From contig NZ_JAUYWF010000005.1 of NCBI RefSeq assembly GCF_030708455.1, positions 124,001 to 188,000 on the forward strand: 64,000 nt of DNA. The letters run 5' to 3'. The position numbers and the translations under genes were made by a program. The notes under the pieces were generated by a model, which saw nothing but the letters and a program-made list of their open reading frames with translations, was not told the origin of the DNA and ran no database searches. This DNA comes from Halomonas sp. SSL-5. Lineage in GTDB: Bacteria > Pseudomonadota > Gammaproteobacteria > Pseudomonadales > Halomonadaceae. Numbering within the stretch: position 1 is the stretch's first letter; each line of letters starts with the position of its first letter. This document shows, piece by piece, positions 47,725-57,220 of the stretch.

Positions 47725-48294
47725 TCAGCGGCGCCCCAGCAGGGCGTCGCGGAACGCCTCCTTGAGCGGTGAGTCACCCAGCCAGATGGCGAAGAGCGCG
47801 TTGGCCAGCTCGGGATCGTCGCCTCGATAGAGCGTCTCGCCGTTCAGCGCCAGGCTCAGGCCGTCGCCACTCCAGGTGAGGGCGTAGCGGTCACCGGGCT
47901 CGACGCTGCGATAGGCGCGGGTGAAGGCGTTGAGGGAGGGCAGCAGCTCGCGGTAGGCCGACTCGCCCCGGGCCTCGCGGACCCGGTCTCGGGTCACCCC
48001 GGCGAAGTCGTCGGCTGCGATGGCGTGGAAGTACTCCAGCTCCAGGCGCCGCGGGATCTCCTCGAGGGGCGCGGGCGTCGAGGCGCCGGGCGCCTGGTAG
48101 TAGGCCCCGGCGTAGGCGTCCCAGATCATGTAGCGGAACAGGCCGTGACCGACCAGGCGGAAGGCCTGATCCTGTGTCTCCAGCTCGCCGGCGAAGCGTG
48201 CGCCGTTGACCTCCACAGGCTCGCTGGCCTGGGCGCTGGCCGCGGGGGCAAGCAGCAGGATCATCAGCAGGGGGATAAGGGGAAACAGACGCAT
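47725..48294 (-). CDS. Exported chalcone-isomerase-like protein
   Basis: A 189-residue protein with signal peptide (ending APAASAQA) and the chalcone isomerase-like fold ([75 protein letters not shown]). Bacterial members are not flavonoid enzymes; their role is unknown and possibly lipid-related. An AGGAGG-type site lies upstream, and the promoter region contains regularly spaced GTAGCG repeats. Confidence 0.8.
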   Translation of the reverse strand: MRLFPLIPLLMILLLAPAASAQASEPVEVNGARFAGELETQDQAFRLVGHGLFRYMIWDAYAGAYYQAPGASTPAPLEEIPRRLELEYFHAIAADDFAGVTRDRVREARGESAYRELLPSLNAFTRAYRSVEPGDRYALTWSGDGLSLALNGETLYRGDDPELANALFAIWLGDSPLKEAFRDALLGRR

Positions 48295-48354
48295 GGCAGT
48301 GCCTCCACAGGAGAGAATCCTCCTGTACAGACAATGCCATCACGTATAGGTTCT

Positions 48355-48403
48355 GTCTACTTATTGTCCGCTACGCCTGGTTCGCTACTTTTTGTTTCGC
48401 TAC
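48355..48403 (-). repeat. Four phased GTAGCG-type direct repeats
   Basis: On the minus strand GTAGCGAA, GTAGCGAA, GTAGCGGA and GTAGACAG recur at 15-, 14- and 14-nt intervals (plus-strand positions 48398, 48383, 48369, 48355). The block starts at the stop codon of the tandem Usp gene and runs into the promoter of the chalcone-isomerase-like gene. It could be an operator array or a small slippage repeat. Confidence 0.5.
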
Positions 48404-49245
48404 CAGGCACGGCACAGCATGATGTCGCAGTGAGGCTCGGCCAGCAGCGATTCGGTGATCTGGCTGTGGCGGCCCAGCTGGCCGCGGCTGCCCAGCGCCA
48501 GCAGGTCCGGCGGCTGACGCCGCAGGCGGTTCATCAGCACCTCCAGAGGCGCGCCCTGCTCCAGCACCAGCTCCACCTCCGGCACGTCGTCCAGCTCGGC
48601 CATCAGGCGCTCCACCTCGGCCTCCAGCTGGCTCTGCAGCCGCGCCACCTCGCGGTCGCGCCAGCGGGCGAAGTCGCCGCGGGAGCCCAGCTCGCGCTCG
48701 CCGGGGATGTCCCAGGCGTGGAGCAGGGTCAGGCGGGTGTCGGGGAAGCGGCGCAGGGTCTCGCGCAGGGTATGGCGGGAGGTGAGCGAGAAGTCCATGG
48801 GCAGCAGGATCTCCTCCCAGCCCTGGTTGGCGGTGTGGCTTACCGAGAGCACCGGGCAGGGGGCGCTGCGCAGCACCCGGGCCAGGGTGGTGCCGGACAC
48901 CAGGTCGGGCTGGCCCCGCTTGCGGTGGGCCCCCAGCACGATCATGTCCACCTCGCGCTCGTGGGCCTCGCGGATGATCTCGGCATAGGGAGAGCCGGTG
49001 ACCGTCTGCATCAGCACCCGCGGTTCGGGCAGGGCATAGTCCTCGCGGATATCGGTGAGGGTCGCCTGCATGTCGGCCACCACGGCCTCCTCCAGGTCGT
49101 GGAGCACCCGGCGCGGCAGGTAGGGGTCGAGCACATGGATGACGTCGAGACGGGCGCCCTGCTCGGCCGCCAGGCGCACCGCCCTGGCGAAGGCGGCGCG
49201 GTTCTCGGCCGAGAGGTCGCAGGCGAACAGCAGGGTCGGTGTCAT
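48400..49245 (-). CDS. Tandem-domain universal stress protein
   Basis: A 281-residue protein with two UspA domains: residues 1-145 (TLLFACDLSAENRAAFARAV; DMIVLGAHRKRG) and 150-281 (EILLPMDFSLTSRHTL; DLLALGSRGQLG). Each domain keeps part of the ATP signature. In domain 1 GxxG is GAHR, and in domain 2 the last Gly is replaced (TESL), so nucleotide binding may be weakened. AAGGAG precedes the ATG at 49245 by 5 nt. Confidence 0.9.
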   Translation of the reverse strand: MTPTLLFACDLSAENRAAFARAVRLAAEQGARLDVIHVLDPYLPRRVLHDLEEAVVADMQATLTDIREDYALPEPRVLMQTVTGSPYAEIIREAHEREVDMIVLGAHRKRGQPDLVSGTTLARVLRSAPCPVLSVSHTANQGWEEILLPMDFSLTSRHTLRETLRRFPDTRLTLLHAWDIPGERELGSRGDFARWRDREVARLQSQLEAEVERLMAELDDVPEVELVLEQGAPLEVLMNRLRRQPPDLLALGSRGQLGRHSQITESLLAEPHCDIMLCRAW

Positions 49246-49335
49246 GACGGCTCCTTGGCGTGGCGCCACGGCGGTGTAGATCTTCAGCATGGGAGGCGCC
49301 GGCCGGGGCTGCAAGGCGAGATGCGCGAAAGGCCG

Positions 49336-50148
49336 CTACCACCAGGCATGGAAGTGGTGCACCGGCCCCTGGCCACGCCCCACGTCCAGGCGTCGGCTGG
49401 CGGCGAGCGCCGCGCCCAGCCAGCGCTTGGCCGCGGCCACCGCCTGCTCCAGGCTGTCGCCCCGGGCCAGGCGTGCGGCGATCGCCGAGGAGAGGGTGCA
49501 GCCGGTACCGTGGAGGTTGGTGGTATCCACCCGTGCGCCCTCGATCCAGCTGGCCGCCTCGGCGGTGATCAGCAGGTCGGGGCACTCCTCGCCGACCAGG
49601 TGCCCGCCCTTGAGCAGGGTGGCCCCGGCGCCCAGCTCGCGCAGCGCCGGGGCCAGTGCCAGCATGCCGGCGCGGTCGGTCGGGGCCGGAGCGCACAGCA
49701 GTACCGCCGCTTCGGGCAGATTGGGGGTGATCAGATCGGCCTGGGGCACCAGCACCTCGCGTACCGCGCGGATGCCGGCGTCGTCCACCAGGATATCGCC
49801 GCTCTTGGCCACCATCACCGGGTCGAGCACCACCCAGCGCGGCCGGCGTCGCGCCAGGGCGTCGCGGATCACCTCGGCCACGTCGCGGCTGGCCACCATG
49901 CCGACCTTCGCCGCATCGAGGTGCACATCATCGAGCAGGGCCTCGAGCTGGGCGGCGATGAAGTCGGCGGGCACCGGATGAACCCCGCTCACGCCACGGG
50001 TATTCTGTGCGGTCAGCGCGGTGATCACGCTGGTCGCGTAGGCGCCGAGTGCCGAGAAGGTCTTGAGGTCGGCCTGGATGCCGGCGCCGCCGCTGGGGTC
50101 GGAGCCGGCGATGGTCAGGGTGTTGGGTATGGGACGGGAGTGGGCCAT
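49336..50148 (-). CDS. thiD: Hydroxymethylpyrimidine/phosphomethylpyrimidine kinase ThiD
   Basis: A 270-residue ribokinase-fold enzyme making HMP-PP for thiamine. Signature segments: LTIAGSDPSGGAGIQADLKTF, QNTRGVSGVHP, LDPVMVAKSGD, LITPNLPEA, LLKGGHL and the catalytic NLHGTGCTLSSAIAA. Two adjacent ATGs (50151 and 50148) are possible. It is divergent from the YqaA-like gene. Confidence 0.96.
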   Translation of the reverse strand: MAHSRPIPNTLTIAGSDPSGGAGIQADLKTFSALGAYATSVITALTAQNTRGVSGVHPVPADFIAAQLEALLDDVHLDAAKVGMVASRDVAEVIRDALARRRPRWVVLDPVMVAKSGDILVDDAGIRAVREVLVPQADLITPNLPEAAVLLCAPAPTDRAGMLALAPALRELGAGATLLKGGHLVGEECPDLLITAEAASWIEGARVDTTNLHGTGCTLSSAIAARLARGDSLEQAVAAAKRWLGAALAASRRLDVGRGQGPVHHFHAWW

Positions 50149-50210
50149 CATCGTCACGTCATTGCGGTCGAAGGAGGCCGACAGCCTACTGCAGGGAGGG
50201 GGACGGTGCC

Positions 50211-50642
50211 ATGCTGATGCTATTCCTCGTGGCGCTGGCCAGCGCCACCCTGCTGCCCGGTGGCTCCGAGGTATGGCTGGCCCGGCTGTGGTGCCTGGAG
50301 CAGCCCGCCCAGGCATTGTGGGCGGTGGCCACCGTCGGCAATACCCTGGGCAGCCTGGTCAACGTGGCGCTGGGACGCTATGCGCGGCACTTCGAGGGGC
50401 GGCGCTGGTTTCCCGCCTCCCGACAGGGGCTGGCGCTTGCCGAGCGCTGGTACCTGCGCTTCGGCGAGTGGAGCCTGCTGGCCAGCTGGGTACCGGTGGT
50501 CGGTGACCCGCTCACCGTGCTGGCCGGCGTCCTGCGCCTGCCGTGGTGGCGCGCCATCCTGCTGATCACCCTGGCCAAGGCGGCGCGCTATGCCCTGGTG
50601 CTGTGGCTCGCCGAAGCCTGGCTGGCGCCGCTATGCCAGTGA
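50211..50642 (+). CDS. YqaA/DedA-like membrane protein
   Basis: A 143-residue protein with about four helices: LFLVALASATLLPGGSEVWL, then ALWAVATVGNTLGSLVNVALG, RWFPASRQGLALAERWYLRFG, and WVPVVGDPLTVLAGVLRLP. The P-V-V-G-D-P loop is the SNARE-associated/DedA reentrant signature of the YqaA branch. Relatives are implicated in membrane lipid or proton homeostasis; the specific substrate is unknown. GGGAGGGGG precedes the ATG. Confidence 0.87.
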   Translation: MLMLFLVALASATLLPGGSEVWLARLWCLEQPAQALWAVATVGNTLGSLVNVALGRYARHFEGRRWFPASRQGLALAERWYLRFGEWSLLASWVPVVGDPLTVLAGVLRLPWWRAILLITLAKAARYALVLWLAEAWLAPLCQ

Positions 50643-50669
50643 CCGCCAGTCCCTGGGTGCTGCAAACGC

Positions 50670-50699
50670 AAGGGGGGCCGCCCGAAGGCGGCCCCCCTT
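50670..50699. terminator. Bidirectional terminator after YqaA-like gene
   Basis: A 13-bp stem (AAGGGGGGCCGCC and complement) with a CGAA loop, 50670-50699, between the YqaA-like gene and the convergent TRAP binding-protein gene. Confidence 0.7.
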
Positions 50700-50717
50700 G
50701 TCGGAGTAGCAACGGCC

Positions 50718-51824
50718 TCAGTTGCCGGTGCTCTCCTCCGGGTTGCGGGCGTTGTAGTAGGCCTGCTCGGAGATGGTGTGGTAGTTGACCACCTTGTCCT
50801 GGAAGGCGCGGTAGGACTCGTGGATGCGCGTGGAAAGCTCGCTCTCCTCGGCGAGTTCGGCGACCACGTCGGCGGAGTGCTCCTTGGCTTGGGCCAGGAC
50901 GTCGTCCGGCAGACGGCGCAGCTCAACCCCATGCTCGTTGACTAGGGTCTCCAGGGCATCGTTGTTGCGGGCGGTGTACTCGTCCAGTACATCGGCATTG
51001 ATGTCGCGCACCGCGGTGCGCAGGATCGCCTGCAGGTCGGCGGGCAGCGAGGCATAGGCCTCCTCGTTGATGATCGCCTCGAACATCACGGTCGGCTCGT
51101 GCCAGCCCGGATAGTAGTAGTAGTCGGCGGCCTGGTGCAGGCCGAAGGCCAGGTCATTGTAGGGGCCAATCCACTCGGTGGCGTCGATGGCACCGGACTG
51201 CAGCGACGTGAAGATCTCGCCACCGGGCATGTTGACGATGGCCACGCCCATGCGCTCCATCACCTCGCCGCCGAGGCCCGGCATGCGCATCTTCAGGCCG
51301 TCCAGGTCGGCGGCGGAGTTGATCTCCTTGTTGTACCAGCCGCCCATCTGCACGCCGGAGGCACCGGCGACCAGCACATCTACGCCGAAGTCGTCATACA
51401 GCTCGTTCCACAGCTCGAGGCCACCGCCGTAGTGCAGCCAGGCGTTCATCTCCTGGGCATTCATGCCGAAGGGCACGGCGGCGAAGAACTGGGCGGCCGG
51501 GGCCTTGCCCTTCCAGTAGTAGGAGGCGGAATGCCCCAGCTCCGCGGTCCCCTCGGAGACGGCGTCGAACACCTCGAAGCCCGGCACCAGCTGGCCGGCC
51601 CCGAACACCTCGATGGTCAGGCGTCCGTTGGACATCTCCTCGACCAGTTCGGACAGGCGCTCGGGTCCCTGGCCAACGCCCGGAAAGTTCTTCGGCCAGG
51701 AGGTGACCATCTTCCACTCGAAGGTGTCCTGGGCCTGGGCGGTGTTTTCCAGCGCGGATATGGCGACCAGGCCGCCGGCGGCGGTGGTCATGGCGATGGC
51801 GGTAGTGAGCGTTCTGAGCTTCAT
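50718..51824 (-). CDS. TRAP binding protein of the TakP / 2-oxoacid type
   Basis: A 368-residue periplasmic DctP protein with signal peptide ending TAQAQD. The mature start FEWKMVTSWPKNFPGVGQGPER and segments GQLVPGFEVFDAVSEGTAELGH, SYYWKGKAPAAQFF and EWIGPYNDLAFGLH resemble the Rhodobacter TakP group that binds 2-oxoacids or lactate. It is the last gene of its operon, 134 nt after the large permease. The substrate is inferred from motif resemblance only. Confidence 0.88.
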   Translation of the reverse strand: MKLRTLTTAIAMTTAAGGLVAISALENTAQAQDTFEWKMVTSWPKNFPGVGQGPERLSELVEEMSNGRLTIEVFGAGQLVPGFEVFDAVSEGTAELGHSASYYWKGKAPAAQFFAAVPFGMNAQEMNAWLHYGGGLELWNELYDDFGVDVLVAGASGVQMGGWYNKEINSAADLDGLKMRMPGLGGEVMERMGVAIVNMPGGEIFTSLQSGAIDATEWIGPYNDLAFGLHQAADYYYYPGWHEPTVMFEAIINEEAYASLPADLQAILRTAVRDINADVLDEYTARNNDALETLVNEHGVELRRLPDDVLAQAKEHSADVVAELAEESELSTRIHESYRAFQDKVVNYHTISEQAYYNARNPEESTGN

Positions 51825-51958
51825 GCATTGCCTCGTTGTGGCGTTATGTTGGCGTTGTATCGGCCCGGCAGGCCGAGTGGCGGCACGGGGCCGTCACGGA
51901 CCGGGTGACTATAGCCCTCCGGCCATCGGGGGGAATAACGCTGCACTCACGCTCGTGT

Positions 51959-53362
51959 TCAGAACGCCTCGGGTAGCCAGGTAGCCAGCTCCGGGAACCA
52001 GGCCAGTGCCAGCAGCATGCACAGCTGCAGGACGATGAACGGGATCACCCCCTTGTAGATCGCCGAGGTGGGCACCGATTCCGGCGCCACGCCGCGCAGG
52101 TAGAAGAGCGCGAAGCCGAAGGGCGGTGTCAGGAAGGAGGTCTGCAGGTTGATGGCGATCATGATGCCCAGCCATATGGGGTCGAGCCCCATGGCCAGCA
52201 GGATCGGCCCGACGATGGGCACCACCACGAAGGTGATCTCGATGAAGTCGAGGATGAAGCCGAGCAGGAAGATCACCAGCATCACGATGAGGGTTGCCCC
52301 CACCACCCCGCCGGGCATGCCCTCGAACAGCTCGGTGACCAGTTCTTCGCCGCCGTAGGCACGAAACACCAGCGAGAAGAGCGCGGCACCGATCAGGATC
52401 ATGAACACCATGGTGGTGACGTGGGTCGTCGAGCGCAGCACCTCCTTGAGGGTCTGCAGGTCCAGGCGGCGATAGGCCAGGGCCAGGATCATCGCCCCGA
52501 AGGCCCCCACCGCCGAGGCCTCGGTGGGGGTGGCGAAGCCGCCGAGGATCGAGCCCAGCACGGCCACGATCAGCACGATGGGTGGCACCAGTCCCTTGAG
52601 CAGCAGCCACCCCAGGCCGCCCTCGTGGCCCAGTTCCGCCATCAGTTCCTGGCGATCGGCGGGTGGGGCGGATTGCGGCCTGAGCCAGGCGACCACCGCG
52701 ACATAGGTGATGTAGAGAACCACCAGGATCAGCCCCGGCACCAGGGCACCCATGAAGAGGTCGCCCACCGAGACGGTCTTGGGGCTGAAGATGCCCATCG
52801 AGAGCTGGGCCTGCTGATAAGCGGAGGAGAGCACGTCACCGAGCAGCACCAGGGCGATGGAGGGCGGGATGATCTGGCCCAGGGTGCCGGTGGCACAGAT
52901 GGTGCCGGTGGCCAGCGGCATGCTGTAGCCGCGCTTGAGCATGGTCGGCAGCGACATCAGGCCCATGGTCACCACGGTGGCGCCGACGATGCCGGTGGAG
53001 GCGGCCAGAAGCATGCCCACCAGGGTCACCGAGATGCCCAGGCCGCCGCGCAGCGAGCCAAACAGCATGGCCATGGCGTCGAGCAGGGTCTCGGCGACCT
53101 TGGACTTCTCCAGCAGCACGCCCATCAGCACGAAGAGTGGCACTGCCAGCAGGGTCTGGTTGGTCATGATGCCGTAGAGGCGGTTGGGGAAGGCGCCCAG
53201 GTAGCCGCTGTCGAAGGGGGCATCTATCCCCAGCGACTCGAGGCCCAGCCCCAAGCCGGCGAAGGCCAAGGCGGTGCCGGCCAGTGACAGGGCGACCGGA
53301 TAGCCAGCCATCAGCACCATGCAGATGACCAGGAAGAGCACCAGGGGCATGAACTCCAGCAT
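51959..53362 (-). CDS. TRAP large permease (DctM family)
   Basis: A 467-residue protein with about twelve to thirteen helices (LLAVPLFVLMGVLLEKSKVAE, GIVGATVVTMGLMSLPTML, GTICATGTLGQIIPPSIALVL, GLDPIWLGIMIAINLQTSFLTPPFG). It is longer than TeaC because of a central cytoplasmic loop near residues 240-260, typical of the TakP-type group. Its ATG shares a base with the small-permease stop (TAATG). Confidence 0.92.
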   Translation of the reverse strand: MLEFMPLVLFLVICMVLMAGYPVALSLAGTALAFAGLGLGLESLGIDAPFDSGYLGAFPNRLYGIMTNQTLLAVPLFVLMGVLLEKSKVAETLLDAMAMLFGSLRGGLGISVTLVGMLLAASTGIVGATVVTMGLMSLPTMLKRGYSMPLATGTICATGTLGQIIPPSIALVLLGDVLSSAYQQAQLSMGIFSPKTVSVGDLFMGALVPGLILVVLYITYVAVVAWLRPQSAPPADRQELMAELGHEGGLGWLLLKGLVPPIVLIVAVLGSILGGFATPTEASAVGAFGAMILALAYRRLDLQTLKEVLRSTTHVTTMVFMILIGAALFSLVFRAYGGEELVTELFEGMPGGVVGATLIVMLVIFLLGFILDFIEITFVVVPIVGPILLAMGLDPIWLGIMIAINLQTSFLTPPFGFALFYLRGVAPESVPTSAIYKGVIPFIVLQLCMLLALAWFPELATWLPEAF

Positions 53363-53922
53363 TACAGGCGCTCCTCGGCATGGTCGTGGTCGTTAGCAGG
53401 GGGATTCATGCGCCCGGTGAGGTCCAGGAAGTGGCGGCTCGCCTCCACCAGCGCCTGGAGGATCATCAGTCCGGCGAAGAGCGGGATCAGCGTCTTGAGC
53501 AGGAAAACGCCGGGGATGCCGCCCGAATCGGGAGAACCCTCGAGGATGCGCCAGGAATTGCCCACATATTTCGTGCTCGACAGGAGCACGAAGATCATCA
53601 CCGGCAGCAGCAGGAAGAGGGTGCCGCAGAGGTCGACCAGTGCCTTGCGTTTCGGCGTCATGGCGCGATAGAAGATATCCACGCGCACATGGCCGTCGTG
53701 CTTGAGGGTCCAGGCCGCGGCCAGCATGAACACCACGGCATGCATGTACATCACCGACTCCTGCATGGCGATGCTGTTGAAGTTGAAGACGTAGCGCAGC
53801 ACCACGATCAGGAACTGGATGAGCATCATCGCCAGGACAAGCCAGGAGAGGCTCCTGCCGAGCCATTCGGAAGCACGGTCGAGCCATACGATGGCGCCTG
53901 GCAGCGCGCGGGATTGGGCCAT
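53362..53922 (-). CDS. TRAP small permease (DctQ family)
   Basis: A 186-residue protein with four helices (SLSWLVLAMMLIQFLIVVLRYVF; VMYMHAVVFMLAAAWTLKHD; LVDLCGTLFLLLPVMIFVLL; PLFAGLMILQALVEASRHF) and the DctQ motif DGHVRVDIFY. Start at 53922 (MAQSRALPGA); codons upstream lie in a stretch lacking family similarity. First gene of the operon, order small-large-binding protein, the reverse of tea. Confidence 0.9.
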   Translation of the reverse strand: MAQSRALPGAIVWLDRASEWLGRSLSWLVLAMMLIQFLIVVLRYVFNFNSIAMQESVMYMHAVVFMLAAAWTLKHDGHVRVDIFYRAMTPKRKALVDLCGTLFLLLPVMIFVLLSSTKYVGNSWRILEGSPDSGGIPGVFLLKTLIPLFAGLMILQALVEASRHFLDLTGRMNPPANDHDHAEERL

Positions 53923-54040
53923 GGGGTAGGTCTCGTTGTTCAGTCTTCGCGTCTGATGGGTCGGTATGGTCGCACATCGGTGCCCCGGCGGCAGCCACCC
54001 GGTCCAACGTTGACTATACGCTCTGCCCGTGTGGCGGTGG

Positions 54041-54874
54041 TCAGCGCTGGCGTCGGGTCTCGCCCCGGTTAGTCGCCAGGCAGGCGTCCAGGCAGGCCGG
54101 TGGCAGGCGAATATCCACGGCAATCGGCAGGTGGTCGGAGAACAGGTGGTCGAGCACGCGGACCTCGTCGGCCTCCAGCGAGTCGGAGAGCAGGATATGG
54201 TCCAGGGCGCGGCGCGGCTGCCAGGAGGGATAGCTGAGTGGCGGCCGTACCGGGTGCAGCGGCAGCGCGGCGCTGAAGCGCTGGTGGCCGTGGAGCTGCT
54301 CGGGGGTACAGTTGAGGTCGCCCATCACCACCACGTGACGTAGCGGCTGGATGATCTCCGAGAGGTAGTCGAGCTGGCGCACCCGGCCGCGATGGCTCAG
54401 CGCCAGGTGGGCGACGAACAGGTGGAGGGCGTCGGGGCCCTCTCCGAAGCGGGCATGAATGGCGCCACGCCCGGGCAGCGTGCCCGGGAGCTGGTACTCA
54501 TCGATGCGTGCTGGGGGGAGCCGCGACAGCAGGCCATTGCTGTGCTGGGCGATGCGGCCCAGGTTGCGATTGAGTTGCTGGAAGTGGTGAGGGAAGCCGC
54601 CGTGGGTGGCGAGGTACTCCACCTGGTTGACGTGGCTGGAGCGGAAGCTGCCACCATCGGCCTCCTGGAGGCCGACGATGTCGAAGCGTCCCAGCACCTC
54701 GCTGACCATGTCCAGGCGGTGCTGTCGCCGCGGGTGAGGCAGCAGATGCTGCCAGCTACGGGTCAGGTAGTGGTGGTAGGCCGAGGTCTGGATGCCCACC
54801 TGCAGGTTGAAGGTGAGCAGCTTGAGGTGGCCGCCCTCCAGGGGCGGCATCCTTGCCTCGGCCAGGTGAGACAT
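54041..54874 (-). CDS. Endonuclease/exonuclease/phosphatase family protein
   Basis: A 277-residue EEP-fold protein with an intact active site, unlike the Crc-like protein above. It has LLTFNLQVG, the metal Glu in VGLQEAD, FVAHLALSHRGR, GDLNCTP, ALDHILLS and SDHLPIAVDI. The likely activity is phosphodiester or phospholipid hydrolysis; the substrate is unknown. It is one nt downstream of dsbA. The same EEP-dsbA-cytochrome c4-engB neighbourhood exists in Pseudomonas. Confidence 0.88.
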   Translation of the reverse strand: MSHLAEARMPPLEGGHLKLLTFNLQVGIQTSAYHHYLTRSWQHLLPHPRRQHRLDMVSEVLGRFDIVGLQEADGGSFRSSHVNQVEYLATHGGFPHHFQQLNRNLGRIAQHSNGLLSRLPPARIDEYQLPGTLPGRGAIHARFGEGPDALHLFVAHLALSHRGRVRQLDYLSEIIQPLRHVVVMGDLNCTPEQLHGHQRFSAALPLHPVRPPLSYPSWQPRRALDHILLSDSLEADEVRVLDHLFSDHLPIAVDIRLPPACLDACLATNRGETRRQR

Positions 54875-54875
54875 C

Positions 54876-55514
54876 TCAGTCCTCACGCTCCTCGCGGACC
54901 TTCCCGACCAGCGCCTCGGCGATCTGCGGCATGTTCGCCAGGCTGCCGGCGCTGCTCGGACTCACCAGGTAGCGGCCGTCGACGATCAGCGCGGGCACGC
55001 CCATCAGGCGCATCTTGCGCATGCGGGAGTTGGCCTGGTTGACCTGGCTCTTCACCGCGAAGGAGCCCAGCGCCTGCTGCGCCTCCTCCTCGCTCACGCC
55101 GTAGTCGCTGAAGAACTCGGCGATGGCGCCGTTCTCGGTCAGGCTGCGACCCTCCTCGTGGATGGCGTGGAAGAAGTCGTCATGGATGGCGTCGAGGATG
55201 CCGAGCTCCTCGGCGGCGTAGAAGGCCAGGGCGTGCTGGTTCCAGTCGCCGCCCATGGTGGCCGGCATGCGCTGGAAACTGACGTCCTCGGGCTGCTCGG
55301 CGACCCAGGCATTGAGCGGCTCCTCCAGGTTGTAGCAGTGGGGGCAGCCGTACCAGAAGGCCTCGGTGACCTCGATCTGGCCGTCGTCGACGCGGGTCTC
55401 CACGGGCTCGGGCAGCACCTCGTAGTGCTCACCCTCCACCAGGTTCTGGGCGCTGGCCAGGCCCGGCAGGGCGAGGCCGGCGAGCACGAGCATCAGGGGC
55501 TTCAACATGGGCAT
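54876..55514 (-). CDS. dsbA: Thiol:disulfide oxidoreductase DsbA
   Basis: A 212-residue periplasmic oxidant of cysteine pairs. Signal peptide ends GLASAQN; active site C57-P-H-C60 in FWYGCPHCYNLE; cis-Pro loop in GVPALIVDGRYL. An alternative ATG at 55508 is two codons in; AAGGAG lies 4 nt before the first and 10 nt before the second. It sits downstream of cytochrome c4 and upstream of the EEP gene. Confidence 0.96.
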   Translation of the reverse strand: MPMLKPLMLVLAGLALPGLASAQNLVEGEHYEVLPEPVETRVDDGQIEVTEAFWYGCPHCYNLEEPLNAWVAEQPEDVSFQRMPATMGGDWNQHALAFYAAEELGILDAIHDDFFHAIHEEGRSLTENGAIAEFFSDYGVSEEEAQQALGSFAVKSQVNQANSRMRKMRLMGVPALIVDGRYLVSPSSAGSLANMPQIAEALVGKVREERED

Positions 55515-55617
55515 CTCTCTCCTTGGGATGAATCGCGTCCCGGCGAGTCCGGGTGTCGCTGCCTTTGAGCGCGTCGTCGGGCTCGGGTTCCCCGCGCACG
55601 CTACGGCAAATATGCCA

Positions 55618-55639
55618 GGGGCGGCCCGAAGGCCGCCCC
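55618..55639. terminator. Hairpin between cytochrome c4 and dsbA
   Basis: A perfect 9-bp stem GGGGCGGCC/GGCCGCCCC with CGAA loop, 33 nt after the cytochrome stop codon in its transcript direction. It probably terminates the c4 message before dsbA. Confidence 0.65.
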
Positions 55640-55671
55640 GACTGAGTGCAGGTACGCTGACCGAGAAGGAC

Positions 55672-56292
55672 TCAGTGCAGGCCCAGCACGTAGTTGGCTA
55701 CGGCTTCCATGTCGGCATCGCTCATCTTGGAGGCGATATCGCGCATGATATTGGCCGGGTCGTTGGCCCGCTCGCCGGCGGCGAAGGCCTGCAGGGTGGC
55801 CACGGTGTACTGGGCATGCTGGCCGGAGAGCGCCGGATAGACGGCGCTGCCGATGCCCTGGCCGGTCGGTGTGTGGCAGGCGGCACAGGCCGGGATGCCC
55901 TTGGCCATGTCGCCGGCGCGATAGAGTTCGCGACCGCGCTCGACCAGCAGCTCGTCGGGGTCCGCCTGGCCCAGGGCCGCGTCCTTGTCGGCATAGAACT
56001 TGGCCACGTCCCAGGCGTCCTGGTCGGAGAAGTTGTCGACCTGACCGGCCATCTGGGGAACCATGCGGTTGCCGTCGCGGATATCCATGATCTGCTTGGC
56101 CAGGTAGGAGGCCTGCTGGCCCGCCAGGTTGGGGAAGGCGCCGGTGGGGCTGATGCCCTCCTGGCCGTGGCATGCCGCGCAGGCGGCGGCCTTGTCACGG
56201 CCCGCTGCCGCATCGGCATCGGCCTCGAGGTCTGCGTGGGCGGCGCCGACGGCGCCCATGGTGATTGCCAGGCTTGCCAGTAACTTTCTCAT
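55672..56292 (-). CDS. Diheme cytochrome c4
   Basis: A 206-residue exported cytochrome with signal peptide ending GAAHAD. Two class I heme domains are arranged head to head: C38-A-A-C41-H42 ([20 protein letters not shown]) and C136-A-A-C139-H140 ([21 protein letters not shown]). Axial Met residues lie in NRMVPQMAG and [12 protein letters not shown]. Cytochrome c4 feeds electrons to terminal oxidases such as cbb3. It is divergent from engB; the 233-nt gap shows a TATTAT (56453) but no clear -35. Confidence 0.95.
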   Translation of the reverse strand: MRKLLASLAITMGAVGAAHADLEADADAAAGRDKAAACAACHGQEGISPTGAFPNLAGQQASYLAKQIMDIRDGNRMVPQMAGQVDNFSDQDAWDVAKFYADKDAALGQADPDELLVERGRELYRAGDMAKGIPACAACHTPTGQGIGSAVYPALSGQHAQYTVATLQAFAAGERANDPANIMRDIASKMSDADMEAVANYVLGLH

Positions 56293-56525
56293 CGCTAATC
56301 CACTATGCCGTTACGTTGTTGACCGGTACGTACCCTGGGTGTCGCCCGGATCGCGACGCCGGCCAGCCTCTGGGTTCTCGAGCGGGCCAATCGCGGACGT
56401 CGTGGGCGCGGTGGTACACTAGCGTGCCCCGGGTCGCAGACAAAAGACACTGTATTATACCGAATCACCCTGCCGGCGGGAATGCAAGCCGCCAGCCCCT
56501 TGTTCAATGTCAGGAATCCTCGCCC

Positions 56526-57155
56526 ATGGCGCGACTCGACTCTCGTCTCAACTATCAGACCGCCCGCTTCCTTATCAGCGCTCCGACCCTGGCCAAGTGC
56601 CCGGAGGACGACGGTGCCGAGGTGGCCTTTGCGGGCCGCTCGAATGCCGGAAAATCAAGCGCGATCAACACCTTGACCCGGCAGAACGCGCTGGCGCGGA
56701 TCTCCAAGACGCCCGGGCGCACCCAGCTGATCAACTTCTTCACGCTGGGTGACAACCTCGACCGGCGCCTGGTGGACCTGCCCGGTTATGGCTATGCCAA
56801 GGTGCCCGAGGCGGTCAAGCTGGAGTGGCAGCGCCACCTTTCCGACTATCTGCAGCGCCGCTCCTCGCTCAAGGGCCTGGTGCTGGTGATGGATGTGCGC
56901 CACCCGCTCTCCGAGTTCGACCAGACCATGCTGGGCTGGGCCGATGCCCAGGAGATGCCGGTGCATATCCTGCTGACCAAGGCCGACAAGCTCAAGCGCG
57001 GCCCCGCGGCGAGCGCCCTGCAGCAGGTGCGCTCGCGGCTGCGCGAATGGGAGGACCTGGTGACCATCCAGCTCTTCTCGTCGCTCAAGGGGCAGGGCGT
57101 CGAGGAGTTGGAGGCACGCCTGGATGGCTGGCTGCTAGGGCCCACAGAAGCGTAA
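56526..57155 (+). CDS. engB: Ribosome-biogenesis GTPase EngB (YihA/YsxC)
   Basis: A 209-residue GTPase needed for large-subunit assembly. G1 [14 protein letters not shown]2 region [13 protein letters not shown]3 [11 protein letters not shown]4 LLTKADKL and G5 SSLKGQG are all intact. The ATG at 56526 follows CGCCC; a longer in-frame extension to 56265 overlaps the cytochrome c4 gene and is rejected. Confidence 0.97.
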   Translation: MARLDSRLNYQTARFLISAPTLAKCPEDDGAEVAFAGRSNAGKSSAINTLTRQNALARISKTPGRTQLINFFTLGDNLDRRLVDLPGYGYAKVPEAVKLEWQRHLSDYLQRRSSLKGLVLVMDVRHPLSEFDQTMLGWADAQEMPVHILLTKADKLKRGPAASALQQVRSRLREWEDLVTIQLFSSLKGQGVEELEARLDGWLLGPTEA

Positions 57156-57168
57156 CTTTCGATCGGAA

Positions 57169-57208
57169 CTTTCCCGTGGACAGCCCTCTTCGGCTCGTCC
57201 ACGGCGCC
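57169..57208 (+). repeat. Interspersed palindromic repeat, copy 3
   Basis: A 40-nt element between convergent engB and yigB. Its left end CTTTCCCG..GACAG and right end resemble copy 2; the last 25 nt agree with copy 2 at 21 positions. It folds into a stem CGTGGAC/GTCCACG with inner AGCC/GGCT, so it can also act as the terminator for both genes. A direct repeat AACTTTC (57154, 57168) flanks its left side. Confidence 0.55.
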
Positions 57209-57220
57209 CCTTGCCGGGGG

